Source: Liolophura sinensis (Eukaryota > Mollusca > Polyplacophora > Chitonida > Chitonidae). From it: a DNA stretch of 64,000 nt. This document shows positions 46,601 through 61,600 of this stretch, piece by piece. The number at the start of each line of letters is the position of its first letter. The stretch's first letter is position 1. Below the pieces are notes generated by a model. The model worked only from the letters and a program-made list of their open reading frames with translations. It had not been told where the DNA came from and searched no databases. Position numbers and translations under genes: made by a program. The stretch is taken from the NCBI RefSeq assembly GCF_032854445.1, contig NC_088300.1:79089084-79153083 (forward strand), written 5' to 3'.

Positions 46601-49600
46601 GACAAGTTCACTGCGAAGCAGGCTCCTTGCACCACTGTTGTTGTTGATAACACTGAAGTCGGTCTTTGGTGAATTCTATGCTTGGCTACTTAGTGCAAAT
46701 TAAACTCTCCATTTGCCAACACACTGAAGTAAAACATGCGTGGCTTGTTACAGGAACAGCTGAGCTGTGCATAAAATATTTAGCCATGTTTTCTCAGATC
46801 TGAGAATCAGATCATGGCTGCATGGTTTGCTAGCTAAATGCATGCTTATGGTTCCAGAAATTACTGTACTTGTAGTGCAAGAAATCAGTAGTGCAAGCCA
46901 AACCCTAAAGTTTACACTGTATTTATGGTGCCAGAAATCACTAGTGCAAGCCAAATTCTAAGCTATACACTGTACTTATGTTGCCAGAAATCAATCAAGT
47001 AAGCCAAAATCTGAAGGGTGCACTGAGCTTATGTGACAGAAATTGGCCGTGCAAGCCAAAACGTGATGTGATTACAGAAACTTGAAGGGTACACTGTACT
47101 TATGCTGATAGAAATCAATCATGTAAGCCAAAATCTGAAGAGTGCGCTGTGCTTATGATGACAGAAATTGGCCGTGGAAGCCAAAACATGTGTACAGCGT
47201 ACTTATGATGCCAGAAATCAGTAGTGCAAGCCGAGTCCTAAACTATACAATGTACTTATGGTGCCAGAAATCAGCAGTGCTTGCAGAAACACTGTACTCA
47301 TCAAAGGTGCAATCAAAAAGCTAAAATGTACACACTTCTTAATCTGACAGACAGAAATCAATTGACCTGAAAGGTGCACTGACTGAATCAAAAGTGCTAG
47401 CGGGGCCTCCGTGGCTCAGTCGGTTAGCGCGCTAGCGCAGCGCAATGACCCTGGAGTCTCTCACCAATGCGGTCACTGTGAGTTCAAGTCCAGCTCATGC
47501 TGGCTTCCTCTCCGGCCGTACGTGGGAAGGTCTGTCAGCAACCTGCGGATGGTTGTGGGTTTCCCCAGGGCTGTGCCCGGTTTCCTCCCACCATAATGCT
47601 GGCCGCCGTCGTATAAGTGAAATATTCTTGAGTACGGCGTAAAACACCAATCAAAGAAAATAAATAAATAAATCAAAAGTGCTAGCAAAACTATAAAGTG
47701 CAAACATGACAGAAATCAGCAGTGCAAGCAAAAAACCTGAAGCTTACACTCTGCAGAAAATCAATGCTGCAAGTGAAAACTTACAGTGTATGTGCAACAG
47801 AAACCAATAGTGCCAGCCAAACCTGAAGGAAAAGGTCTAAATTTGCATTGCATTTATTATGACGGAAATCAAAGGTGCTTGTGAAAACCTAAATTTTCAT
47901 TCTTGAGTGCTGCGTAAAAGACCAGTCAGATAAATAAATCTGCTTTGTGACACATATTAAATTTAAAAGGTTTCAAACATTTATCGGTGGATAGCAAATA
48001 CCATCAATTTATGCATTCGTAATCATTGGCTTTCTTATTTCTGTTTATAGCTTTTTTGTGTTATGATCCTAGATTTTGCTCTCTCATTTGAATTGAAATG
48101 TTGGCTGTGTGTTACAGGACTATCCTTTCAGTGCCCACCAAGTGTTGAGACAAAATATCAGCGTCATTTTATTCCATCATATATTGTCTACTTCTAATAC
48201 AGTGCAGCATACAGGGTTTTCATTTATAATTTGAGAAGGAGGTCAGAGCTGAAAAGTAGGCGGCTGAATAGAAACTAATTATGTCACAATTACTATTGTT
48301 GAGTAAATAATCAGAGCATCTCTGTCAGTAGACAGCTTCAAGGACGGCACTAGGCAGCTGTCTGCAACCTGCTACATTCCCTTTTTGAACACCCTGAGCA
48401 TATCTGTGATGTTTTGAATTTGCTTATGCTGTTTCAGATATATTTAAAGGTGTGGACTTGCAGGGCCTACAAGTGTGTCAAGCTTTCTCCGAGTTCAAGT
48501 TCACAGACTGGGATCACAGTGAACAGGTGTGCAGTTGGTATTTGAAGAGTTTGAAAAAACTTCAAGCTTGGATAGAGGCAATGATGTTAACTCAGTATTC
48601 TTGATCTTAATGAAATATTTGAGGAAAATATTGGATATTGGTGCTATATTATATTACTTTTTTCCAAATATGAATGTGTTACTATGTCACTAGGTTCTGG
48701 TGAAACTATTGAGCACCAGTCCAAGTGCTACTATAAACTATGTCAGAAGTCAAAACATCTAAGGACACATAAATCTGGCAAAGAAATGCATATTTAGTCA
48801 AAGTGCTCAGACAAATTAAACTTTACTACTATTTAGGATTTCCTGGGGAACAAACTGGGTCCATCCAACCATGCCTTTGACTTGAATGCCGAACCGGAAC
48901 CTTTACCAGAGGACACAGTGGAGGATGAGGGGGTTGTAGGGGCAGAGGATTTCCCTGATGGCATGGACCATGAACTCAGTGACACAGAGGAGATTTGTGG
49001 TGGTATGTAGAATTACCTACATAGGAGTAGGAGTCAAAGCAGGAGCACATGAGAGGATTGGCCTGAACAAAAATTAGCCAGGCAGCTCAGCAATATTCTC
49101 ACCGTTGGTGTCACCTCATACAAAGAGCTATCGGTCATTAGCTGCATCACATGATTGATTTGTCATGCCTTGTTCATTGCCCAGTAATCACTTTGTGGGC
49201 TAACTTACATGTAACTGTCAGAGAGTTATCACACTAGTTTTACTTTTCTTTAAAGACTCAGTCACACCTACACTCAGACTAGCTAAGACAACTTGCGAAT
49301 GAAAACCTGTGGACAATGATTGTAAATCTTGGATTGAAAAGTCTGGAGGAACCTTGGACAATCTTGATGAATATAAAGATACCACCAGCCAGGGCTGAAT
49401 TTTAAGGAGTTTTCCTGACATTCATAGCCTCGCCCTTTCTTAGAGGTTGCCCGTCACAGAATTTGGTTGCCAGTTCTGTCTACAAGTTTTCATCGAAAGA
49501 TTGATACATGTATTTTTAAAAATTGACCCACTTAGCACGAGTGAGTGTTTTGGTGTTATATCACATGACACCAGGCTGCACAGTGTTGTTTTTGACTGGC

Positions 49601-52600
49601 TCTGCTAGTGCTACATGTATAACAGTCATGCAGCTGAAAGTGATACCGGGGCCTCCGTGGCTCAGTCGGTTAGCATGCTAGCGCAGTGTAATGACCCAGT
49701 AGCCTCTTACCAATGTGGTTGCTGTGAGTTCAAGTCCAGCTCATGCTGGCTTCCTCTCCGGCCGTAAGTGGGAAGGTCTGTCAGCAATCTGCGGATGGTC
49801 GTGGGTTTCCCCCGAACTCTGCCCGGTTTCCACCCACCATAATGCTGGCCGCCATCGTATAAGTGAAATATTCTTGAGTACGGCGTAAAACACCAATCAA
49901 AAAAAAAAAAAAAAAAAAAAAAGGAAAGTGATACCAGTGCTTACAGATGAAGACAGGAGTTGTGTATACAGTGTTGTTGTAACAGAAGTGATGACAGCTT
50001 TAGTGAAGCCAGTCATAAATTATAGCATTAGAAATAATTTTGTACTTAAATGCAACATTTTGAAAAGTATGTGTAAATTTTGAACATGTGAACATTTTTC
50101 TTACCACGTGAGCTTTGACAAGATTGGCGCACTTGGCGAGTTCACTGTTCTGGCAGTGTCAGTGAGCCCTGTCTAAGAAACTTATTTCTAAAGACATCTG
50201 GTGGCCTCTTGTTGGATTTATTTACTGACCAGAAGTACTGTCCCAGAGACATTTGAGCAGTGTCAAGCTGTTAGGCATATGGCTCTTGAAACCAAATGGC
50301 TCTTTAAATCACATATATAATTTTCGGGTAGCTTGATTGCAGGCTGCGTGTCTCCCAGCTAACATAGCACAATGTAGTGATGGTGCCGGTGAACCAGGAT
50401 AACTTGATGATTGCCGGAAGACTGAAATTTGCCCGTCAAACTTTTATGTCCATTACAAAATACTTCTGAACTTCTGTTACAACAACATTGTATACACTCC
50501 TGTCTTCTTCTGTAAGCACTGGTTTCACTTTCAGTTGCATGACTGTTATACAGTTGAATTTGATTTTGCAAACTTAACTTTATGTAAAACAAGAGATTTA
50601 TTATTGTTTATAAGAGGGCTCTGGTTATTGTTGACTCAATTTGAGCTGGGCTAAGAGCACTTTCAGCATAACAATTGCATTGGAAAGTACATGTGGTGTG
50701 TAATCTGAAGCCCTGTCATCTTGGGACAACGTTAAGTTAGCCAACAATCAAAAGAATACTTTAAATCGCAGTTGAAGCAGGTAGCTCTCAAGGTACTGGG
50801 CCTTGATCAATCCAAATACTGAAAAATTTTATTTTTGTGTTCCATTGTTGGAACAGTGTATAGACATAGAAATACTGCTATCAGTGTTATCAGTGCGAGG
50901 TCGGCTGTCATGTCACTTGAGACTGCGCTCATTTTTGATTGAGTACTTTTCTCAGGACCACCACACTTGTTGAGATTTGGGGCTTGAGTTAAGAAATATC
51001 ACACATGGATATTTTCCCCAATAGTAGTTGCATGTCATGTGTTTCTCTGCAGAAATGTCAGCAGTTTTTGTTACTGACGTACCATGTTATTGGTGGGAAG
51101 GTAAATGTCGCGTAAGTTTGCGTATGTTTGCGTATGTTTGCGTATGTAAAGTAGTACTGTCTCTTATGTCCTCTGACCTCCACAGACTGTCCATGTGTGA
51201 TCCAGTCATGTGCTCTGGTCTCCCAGTAAAATCATCTCAACTTCTAGTCTAGATGTACATGTAACTGTTATAACAAGGGTGTAACAAAGATTAGCTGCTG
51301 ACTTTTCCTGAATGTTTATTGTTGCAGATGGCAATTATAACAGTGCTCAGAGTAGAGAGCATATATTTGTGCAGGATGGAACGGAGGCAGCTGTAGGAAG
51401 AAATACCCTCAGTAGTATAGGGTAAGTCTTTGTGTGTATAATATTTCTTTATTTAATCATCTTTCTCTGTTACGGGAGTGGTATGTTTGTTCCTGTAATG
51501 CAAGTATTCATTTTTCTCTGTTACAGGAGTGGTATGTTTGGCGCCATTATGCAAGTAGTCATCTTTGTCTGTTACAGGAGTGGTACATTTGGCACCCTGA
51601 TGCAAGTGATCATCTTTCTTTGTTACAAGAGTGGTACATTTGGCACCCTGATGCAAGTGATCGTCTTTCTCTGTTACAGGAGTAGTTCATTTGGCTCCAT
51701 GATGCAAGTAATCATCTTTCTGTGTTACAGGAGTGGTACATTTGGCACCCTGATGCAAGTAATCATCTTTCTCTGTTACAGGAGTGGTACATTTGGCACC
51801 CTGATGCAAGTGATCATCTTTCTGTGTTACAGGAGTGGTACATTTGGCACCCTGATGCAAGTAATCATCTTTCTCTGTTACAGAAGTGGTACTTTTGGCT
51901 CCCTGATACAAGTGATCATCTTTCTCTGTTACAAGAGTGGTACATTTGGTTCTCTGATACAAGTGATCGTCTTTCTGTGTTACAGGAGTGGTACATTTCT
52001 CTCCCTGATACAAGTGATCATCTTTCTCTGTTACAAGAGTGGTACATTTGGTTCTCTGATATGATACAAGTGATCGTCTTTCTGTGTTACAGGAGTGGTA
52101 CATTTGTCTCCCTGATACAAGTGATCATCTTTCTCTGTTACAAGAGTGGTACATTTGTTTCTCTGATACAAGTGATCGTCTTTCTGTGTTACAGGAGTGG
52201 TACATTTGGCTCCCTGATACAGGTGCTAGCTGAAGAGCCCTCAGATTACTCCTACTTCAACACAAACCTTCTTAACACCTGGGCTGGTCCCTCCCACTGG
52301 AGACTCCGACCTGTGTGTAAAGGTACGCTTCACTATTCTGCCCCTGCAACATGTTGGGGTATAACATACTTATATATACATATAGACCAAAGAAACAGAG
52401 AAACATTGTGTCTGAAACTGACGAGAGTGAGCACAGTTTGAATTTCCTGCAATACAAGGGATTACAGTTGACTAACTTTATACTCTATTCTATAGGCTAT
52501 ATTGGTTGGATAAAATCATAGAGGTGGATCATTGAAGAGGGATATAGGTCTTGTTTTTGGTGGGATTTAGATAATTGGTGAGGGATATAAGTCAGGTATC

Positions 52601-55600
52601 AGATGTTGATAGTATGGGTGAGATCTGGATCATTGGGGAGGGATATAGATCATATGGGTCAGATATAGATCAAGGCTAGGGTGGAGATAATATTGATGGG
52701 ATCTGGATCATATCGATGAGATATAGATCGGGAATAGGATGTGGATAAGATGGGTGTGACATGGAGAGGATATAGATCATTAGGGTGAGATATAGATCAT
52801 ACGAGTGAGAAATCGATCAAGTGTCAGATGTTGATAGTCTAGGAAGGATCTGGATCATCAGAGAGGGATATAGATCATATAGGTGGGATATATATATCAG
52901 GGATAAGGTGTAGATAATATGGATGGGATCTGGATCATTGGGGAGATGTGTAGATGGGTTGGATGGACATGTAGATCAGGGATAGGATGTAGATAATATG
53001 GATGGGATCTGAATCACAGGAGAGATATATAGATCATATGCGTGGGATATAGATCAGGGATAGGATATAAATAATATGGATGGGATCTGGATCATTGGAA
53101 AGGGATGTAGATCATATGGGTGGGGTATAGACCAGGGATAGGATATAAATAATATGGATGGGATCTGGATCAAATGGATGAGATATAGATCAGGATAGGG
53201 TGTGTATAAGATGCGTGTGACATGGAGAGGGATATAGATCATATGGGTGGGATATAGATCAGGGATAGAATGTAGATAATATGAATGGGATCTGGATCAT
53301 ATGGATGAGATATAGACCAGGATAGGGTGTGGATAAGATGGATGTGACATGCAGAGGGATATAGATCATATGCGCGGGGTATAGATCAGGGATAGGATAT
53401 AAATAAAATGGATGGGATCTGGATCTAATGGATGAGATATAGATCAGGATAGGGTGTGTATAAGATGCGTGTGACATGGAGACAGATATAGATCATATGG
53501 GTGTGATATAGATCAGGGATAGAATGGAGATAATATGGATGGATCTGGATCATATAGATGAGATATAGACCAGGATAGGGTGTGGATAAGATGGATGTGA
53601 CATGGAGAGGGATATAGATCATATGGGTGGGATATAGATCAGGAATAGAATGTAGATAATATGGATGGGATCTGGATCATATGGATGAGATATAGACCAG
53701 GACAGGGTGTGGATAAGATGGATGTGACATGGAGAGGGATATAGATCATATGGGTGGGATATAGATCAGGGATAGAATGTAGATAATATGGATGGGATCT
53801 GGATCATATGGATGAGATATAGACCAGGATAGGGTGTGGATAAGATGGGTGTGACATGGAGAGGGATATAGATCATATGGGTGGGATATAGATCAGGGAT
53901 AGAATGTAGATAATATGGATGGGATCTGGATCATATAGATGAGATATAGACCAGGATAGGGTGTGGATAAGATGGGTGTGACATGGAGACAGATATAGAT
54001 CATATGGGTGTGATATAGATCAGGGATAGAATGGAGATAATATGGATGGATCTGGATCATATAGATGAGATATAGACCAGGATAGGGTGTGGATAAGATG
54101 GATGTGACATGGAGAGGGATATAGATCATATGGGTGGGATATAGATCAGGAATAGAATGTAGATAATATGGATGGGATCTGGATCATATGGATGAGATAT
54201 AGACCAGGACAGGGTGTGGATAAGATGGATGTGACATGGAGAGGGATATAGATCATATGGGTGGGATATAGATCAGGGATAGAATGTAGATAATATGGAT
54301 GGGATCTGGATCATATGGATGAGATATAGACCAGGATAGGGTGTGGATAAGATGGGTGTGACATGGAGAGGGATATAGATCATATGGGTGGGATATAGAT
54401 CAGGGATAGAATGTAGATAATATGGATGGGATCTGGATCATATAGATGAGATATAGACCAGGATAGGGTGTGGATAAGATGGGTGTGACATGGAGAGGGA
54501 TATAGATCATATGGGTGGGATATAGATCAGGGATAGAGTGTAGATAATATGGATGGGATCTGGATCATATGGATGAGATATAGACCAGGATAGGGTGTGG
54601 ATAAGATGGATGTGACATGGAGAGGGATATAGATCATATGGGTGGGATATAGATCAGGGATAGAGTGTAGATAATATGGATGAGATCTGGATCATATAGA
54701 TGAGATATAGACCAGGATAGGGTGTGGATAAGATGGGTGTGACATGGAGAGGGATATAGATCATATGGGTGGAATATAGATCAGGGATAGTATGTAGATA
54801 ATATGGATGGGATCTGGATCATATGGATGAGATGTAGACAAGGATAGGGTGTGAATAAGATGGGTGTGACATGGAGAGGATATAGGTCATATGGGTGGGA
54901 TATAGATCAGGGATAGAATGTAGATGATATGGATGGGATCTGGATAGGGTGTGGATAAGATGGGTGTGACATGGAGAGAGATATAGATCATTAGGATCAT
55001 GAGATATAGAATACATGGTGTGATCTGGATCATTGGAGAGGGATGTGGATTGTAGAGGTGGTTTAAAGGTCATGGTGAGACAAAGAAGCTCTGAAGAGGG
55101 ATATAGGTTTCGTTCGTGGTCCATTAGATCTTACTCTTTTTCCTGTCTGCAAAACAGCCTGAGCAAACCAAAGCGGGCGAAGGTCTTGATCCAGTAATGG
55201 TGTTTTACTACCTCCTTACCCACAGGACTTTCACCTCGGACACATATCCCTCCATATAACCAGCTCTGTAGGGCTGTGAATATGTATACTATCACAGCCC
55301 TGTCTTGTTCCCTAAGCTTACCTTGAACACCTCTGTACTTCCCCTGCTGGCTTCAGTATACTATTGAAGGTCACCAAATAATTTTTCTGTCTGTAGTCAC
55401 AGTCATCTCAGCTATCAATTCCAGGTTGGTGTTCCCATGTGTCATAACTAGTAAATCCACACAAGCATGAAACTGTAGTGGAAATTGAATAAATTCCAAC
55501 TCCAACTGCCATATTTGTGTTTACAGGATCCAGTTTATAGACTGACATAGCACAAATATTGTGACTGACTTTCATGTCTGTACATGGATACACTGAGCAT

Positions 55601-58600
55601 CGCTGAGTTATTGATTGTGTAGATACATTTGAACTGACTGTCATGTCTGTACATGGATACACTGAGCATCGCTGAGTTAATGATTGTGTGGATACATGTC
55701 TGTACATGGATACACTGAGCATCGCTGAGTGACTGATTGTGTAGATACATATGAACTGACTTTCATGTCTGTACATGGATACACTGAGCATAGCTGAATT
55801 ACTGATTGTGTAGATACATGTCTGTACATGGATACATTGAGCATCGCTGAGTTCCTGATGGTGTAGATACGTGTGAACTGACTTTCATGCCTGTACATGG
55901 ATACACTGAGCATCGCTGAGTTACTGATTGTGTATGTACATGTCTGTACATGGATACACTGAGCATCGCTGAGTTGCTGATTGTGTATGTACATGTCTGT
56001 ACATGGATACACTGAGCATCGCTGAGTTACTGATTGTGTAGATACATGTCTGCACATGGATACACTGAGCATCGCTGAGTTACTGATTGTGTGGATACAT
56101 GTGAACTGACTGTCATGTTTGTACATGGATACACTGAGCATAGCAGAGTTACTGATTGTGCATGTACATGTCTGTACATGGATACACTGAGCATGGCTGA
56201 GTTCCTGATGGTCTAGATACATGTGGACTGACTTTCATGTCTGTACATGGATACACTGAGCATCGCTGAGTTACTGATTGTGTAGATACATGTGAACTGA
56301 CTGTCATGCCTGCACATGGATACACTGAGCATCGCTGAGTTACTGATTGTGTGGATACATGTGAACTGACTGTCATGTTTGTACATGGATACACTGAGCA
56401 TAGCAGAGTTACTGATTGTGTATGTACATGTCTGTACATGGATACACTGAGCATTGCTGAGTTCCTGATGGTCTAGATACATGTGGACTGACTTTCATGT
56501 CTGTACATGGATACACTGAGCATCGCTGAGTTACTGATTGTGTAGATACATGTGAATTGACTGTCATGTCTGTACATGGATACACTGAGCATAGCAGAGT
56601 TACTGATTGTGTGGATACATGTCTGTACATGGATACACTGAGCATCACTGAGTGACTGATTGTGTAGATACATATGAACTGACTTTCATGTCTGTACATG
56701 GATACACTGAGCATAGCTGAATTACTGATTGTGTAGATACATGTCTGTACATGGATACAGTGAGCATGGCTGAGTGACTGATTGTGTAGATACATGTGAA
56801 CTGACTGTCATGTCTGTACATGGATACACTGAGCATCGCTGAGTTACTGATTGTGTGGATACATGTGGACTGACTTTCATGTCTGTACATGGATACACTG
56901 AGCATCGCTGAGTTCCTGATGGTCTAGATACATGTGGACTGACTTTCATGTCTGTACATGGATACACTGAGCATCGCTGAGTTACTGATTGTGTAGATAC
57001 ATGTGAACTGACTGTCATGCCTGCACATGGATACACTGAGCATCGCTGAGTTACTGATTGTGTGGATACATGTGAACTGACTGTCATGTTTGTACATGGA
57101 TACACTGAGCATAGCAGAGTTACTGATTGTGTATGTACATGTCTGTACATGGATACACTGAGCATCGCTGAGTTCCTGATGGTCTAGATACATGTGGACT
57201 GACTTTCATGTCTGTACATGGATACACTGAGCATCGCTGAGTTACTGATTGTGTAGATACATGTGAATTGACTGTCATGTCTGTACATGGATACACTGAG
57301 CATAGCAGAGTTACTGATTGTGTGGATACATTTCTGTACATGGATACACTGAGCATCACTGAGTGACTGATTGTGTAGATACATATGAACTGACTTTCAT
57401 GTCTGTACATGGATACACTGAGCATAGCTGAATTACTGATTGTGTAGATACATGTCTGTACATGGATACAGTGAGCATGGCTGAGTGACTGATTGTGTAG
57501 ATACATGTGAACTGACTGTCATGTCTGTACATGGATACACTGAGCATCGCTGAGTTACTGATTGTGTGGATACATGTCTGTACATGGATACACTGAGCAT
57601 CGCTGAGTGACTGATTGTGTAGATACATATGAACTGACTTTCATGTCTGTACATGGATACACTGAGCATAGCTGAATTACTGATTGTGTAGATACATGTC
57701 TGTACATGGATACATTGAGCATCGCTGAGTTCCTGATGGTGTAGATACGTGTGAACTGACTTTCATGCCTGTACATGGATACACTGAGCATTGCTGAGTT
57801 ACTGATTGTGTATGTACATGTCTGTACATAGATACACTGAGCATCGCTGAGTTGCTGATTGTGTATGTACATGTCTGTACATGGATACACTGAGCATCGC
57901 TGAGTTACTGATTGTGTAGATACATGTCTGCACATGGATACATTGAGCATCGCTGAGTTACTGATTGTGTGGATACATGTGAACTGACTTTCATGTCTGT
58001 ACATGGATACACTGAGCATCGCTGAGTGACTGATTGTGTAGATACATGTGAATTGACTTTCATGTTAGTACATGGATACACTGAGCATCGCTGAGTTCCT
58101 GATGGTCTAGATACATGTGGACTGACTTTCATGTCTGTGCATGGATACACTGAGCATCGCTGAGTTCCTGATGGTCTAGATACATGTGGACTGACTTTCA
58201 TGTCTGTACATGGATACACTGAGCATCACTGAGTTACTGATTGTGTAGATACATGTGAATTGACTGTCATGTCTGTACATGGATACACTGAGCATAGCAG
58301 AGTTACTGATTGTGTGGATACATGTCTGTACATGGATACACTGAGCATCGCTGAGTTCCTGATGGTCTAGATACATGTGGACTGACTTTCATGTCTGTAC
58401 ATGGATACACTGAGCATCGCTGAGTTACTGATTGTGTAGATACATGTGAATTGACTGTCATGTCTGTACATGGATACACTGAGCATCGCTGAGTTACTGA
58501 TTGTGTAGATACATGTGGACTGACTTTCATGTGTGTACATGGATACACTGAGCATCGCTGAGTTACTGATTGTGTGGATACATGTGAACTGACTTTCATG

Positions 58601-61600
58601 TCTGTACATGGATACACTGAGCATCGCTGAGTTACTGATTGTGTATGTACATGTCTGTGCATGGATACACTGAGCATCGCTGAGTTCCTGATGGTCTAGA
58701 TACATGTGGACTGACTGTCATGTCTGTACATGGATACACTGAGCATCGCTGAGTGACTGATTGTGTAGATACATGTGAATTGACTTTCATGTCTGTACAT
58801 GGATACACTGAGCATCGCTGAGTTCCTGATGGTCTAGATACATGTGGACTGACTTTCATGTCTGTACATGGATACACTGAGCATCGCTGAGTTACTGATT
58901 GTGTAGATACATGTGAATTGACTTTCATGTCTGTACATGGATACACTGAGCATCGCTGAGTTACTGATTGTGTAGATACATGTCTGTACATGGATACACT
59001 GAGCATCGCTGAGTTAATGATTGTGTGGATACATGTCTGTACATGGATACACTGAGCATCACTGAGTGACTGACGGTGTAGATACATATGAACTGACTTT
59101 CATGTCTGTACATGGATACACTGAGCATAGCTGAATTACTGATTGTGTAGATACATATGAACTGACTTTCATGTCTGTACATAGATACACTGAGCATCGC
59201 AGAGTTACTGATTGTGTATGTACATGTCTGTACATGGATACACTGAGCATCGCTGAGTTACTGATTGTGTAAATACATGTGGACTGTACATGTTCATTTC
59301 TGTACATGGATACACTAGCTTACATGCCTTCGGTAAGTCGTCTCAGTGAAGCAGCACTAGATAAAAGAGCAGTGGAAATCCGTCCTGCAACAAGGAGGCA
59401 CATTACACGTGCATGCACCCTAAGGATTCCTTCGTCGTCATATGACTGAAAAATTGTTGAGTACGATGTTAAACCCTAAGCACTCACTCACTCGCTCATG
59501 TGAACTGACGTTCATGTCTGTACATGGATACATTAGAGCGTTGTCCATTCTCTGTCAGATAATACTTTTAGACAGTGTCACATGTACTCTTTATTACCGA
59601 GACCAGACTGAGTGTTTAACACGTGGCTGTGTTTACCACCACATAGCTGTCCTGTGTCTTGTGTATTCTATACTACTATGTGGAATGGACTTAATGGGGT
59701 AACCACCTACATGTATTCTGTTTATATAAAGTCCATTTTGTGTTTTGTTTTTTCAGACACAAACTTAACGGACACGACAGAGAAAAGTCAACGTAAGAAA
59801 AAACCAGTGTTCAAGTTAAACTATGATGAGGAAATTGATTTTGAAAAGGAATTCAAACAGTCCAAAGCAAAGACTTTGACCAAAGCTACAGTGAAGAAAT
59901 ATGAAAGCTCCACCACCATGTTACCTGTGGATTTACATTACGATGTGGACAACCTGCTGAAGTTGTTCACAAAGTCCAGAATTATGGTGAGTTGAACTAA
60001 TCAGTCTTGGTACAGAGGAAAAGCTGTACAAGGACATCAAAGCAGTGTTTATTTGGGAAATTTGTCTCCTTACAATGTAATTTTTCATATTCATTTGTGA
60101 GTGACTTCGGAACTTTCAAAATGCACAGATTATGTGATGGTAACACTGGTAAAATGTGAGTAATATTTGGAATGTGTTAACATTTATTTAGTCAATTTTT
60201 ATGTCTGCATTGAAGAAATTACATTCGGTCTGAAGATCATCTTTTGTGTGACCATTGGTTCATTTGAACCACATCATCCTTCAGTTCTTTGATACCATAA
60301 ACTGACAGTAAACATCATACTTGACAGCATATTGTAACAACAGACAAGGTTACCGTACTATTTTGGCACATGGTATAAACAAACCATGGGCAGAGTGCTC
60401 CTGAGTGCAGGCAAGGATGTGTGAAGCGTGCATACTGACATCTGAAACTGAGCACAAGTTTGTGGTATAACAGCAATATTTGTTTTTAACTTCAGCTACC
60501 ATTATAAATCTAGGGTCTCCGGCTCACTCTACACCGATGTTCAGATTATTGATTCAGCTCTCATTATAATCTAGAGTCGCCGACTCAGATCTGGCTGTTG
60601 CTGTGTAAGGGGGGTGGTTTACTCTATTGTGAGGTTCAGATTGTCGATTCAGCTCCCATTATAATCTAGAGTTGCCGACTCAGATCTGGCTGTTGCTGTG
60701 TCAGGGGGTGATTTACTCTACTGTGATGTTCAGATTGTCGATTCAGCTCCCATTATAATCTAGAGTCGCCGACTCAGATCTGGCTGTTGCTGTGTCAGGG
60801 GGTGGTTTACTCTACTGTGATGTTCAGATTGTTGATTTAGCTACCATTATAATCTAGAGTCGCCGGCTCAAATCTGTCTCTTGCTGTATCAGGGGAGTGG
60901 TTTACCCCACTGTGATGTTCGGATTGTCGATTCAGCTCCCATTATAATCTAGAGTCGCTGACTCAGATCTGTCTTGCTGTATCAGGGGAGTGGTTTACTC
61001 CACTGTGATGTTTAGATTGTTGATTCAGCTCCCATTATAATCTAGGGTGGCCGACTTAAATCTTTCTCTTGCTGTATCAGGGGAGTGGTTTATTCCACTG
61101 TGATGTTTAGATTGTTGATTCAGCTACCATTATAATCTAGGGTCGCTGACTCAGATCTGTCTTGCTGTATCAGGGGAGTGGTTTACTCCACTGTGATGTT
61201 TAGATTGTTGATTCAGCTCCCATTATAATCTAGGGTCGCCGACTTGAATCTTTCTCTTGCTGTATCAGGGGAGTGGTTTACTCCACTGTGATGTTTAGAT
61301 TGTTGATTCAGCCACCATTATAATCTAGTGTCGCTGGCTCAAATCTTTCTCTTGCTGTATCAGGGGAGTGGTTTACTCCACTGTGATGTTTAGATTGTTG
61401 ATTCAGCTCCCATTATAATCTAGGGTCGCCGACTTGAATCTTTCTCTTGCTGTATCAGGGGAGTGGTTTACTCCACTGTGATGTTTAGATTGTTGATTCA
61501 GCCACCATTATAATCTAGTGTCGCTGGCTCAAATCTTTCTCTTGCTGTATCAGGGGAGTGGTTTACTCCACTGTGATGTTTAGATTGTTGATTCAGCTCC

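Noticed and set aside
47402-47475. tRNA gene
   Set aside because: A and B boxes are present, but the sequence continues as a SINE body with A-rich tail and target duplications; it is a tRNA-derived SINE head.
51432-52064. 210-codon repeat ORF starting in NCAPH intron 10
   Set aside because: It begins in the intron and is explained by the 51-bp acceptor array; only its phase relation to exon 11 is of interest.
53054-55124. Minus-strand frames rich in HPYDLHPF-like repeats
   Set aside because: Shadow of the 127-bp array.
55408-59307. Minus-strand open frames of 60-180 codons with [11 protein letters not shown]-type repeats
   Set aside because: Pure consequence of the 53/69-bp minisatellite; no start context, no non-repeat domain, and it lies in an NCAPH intron.
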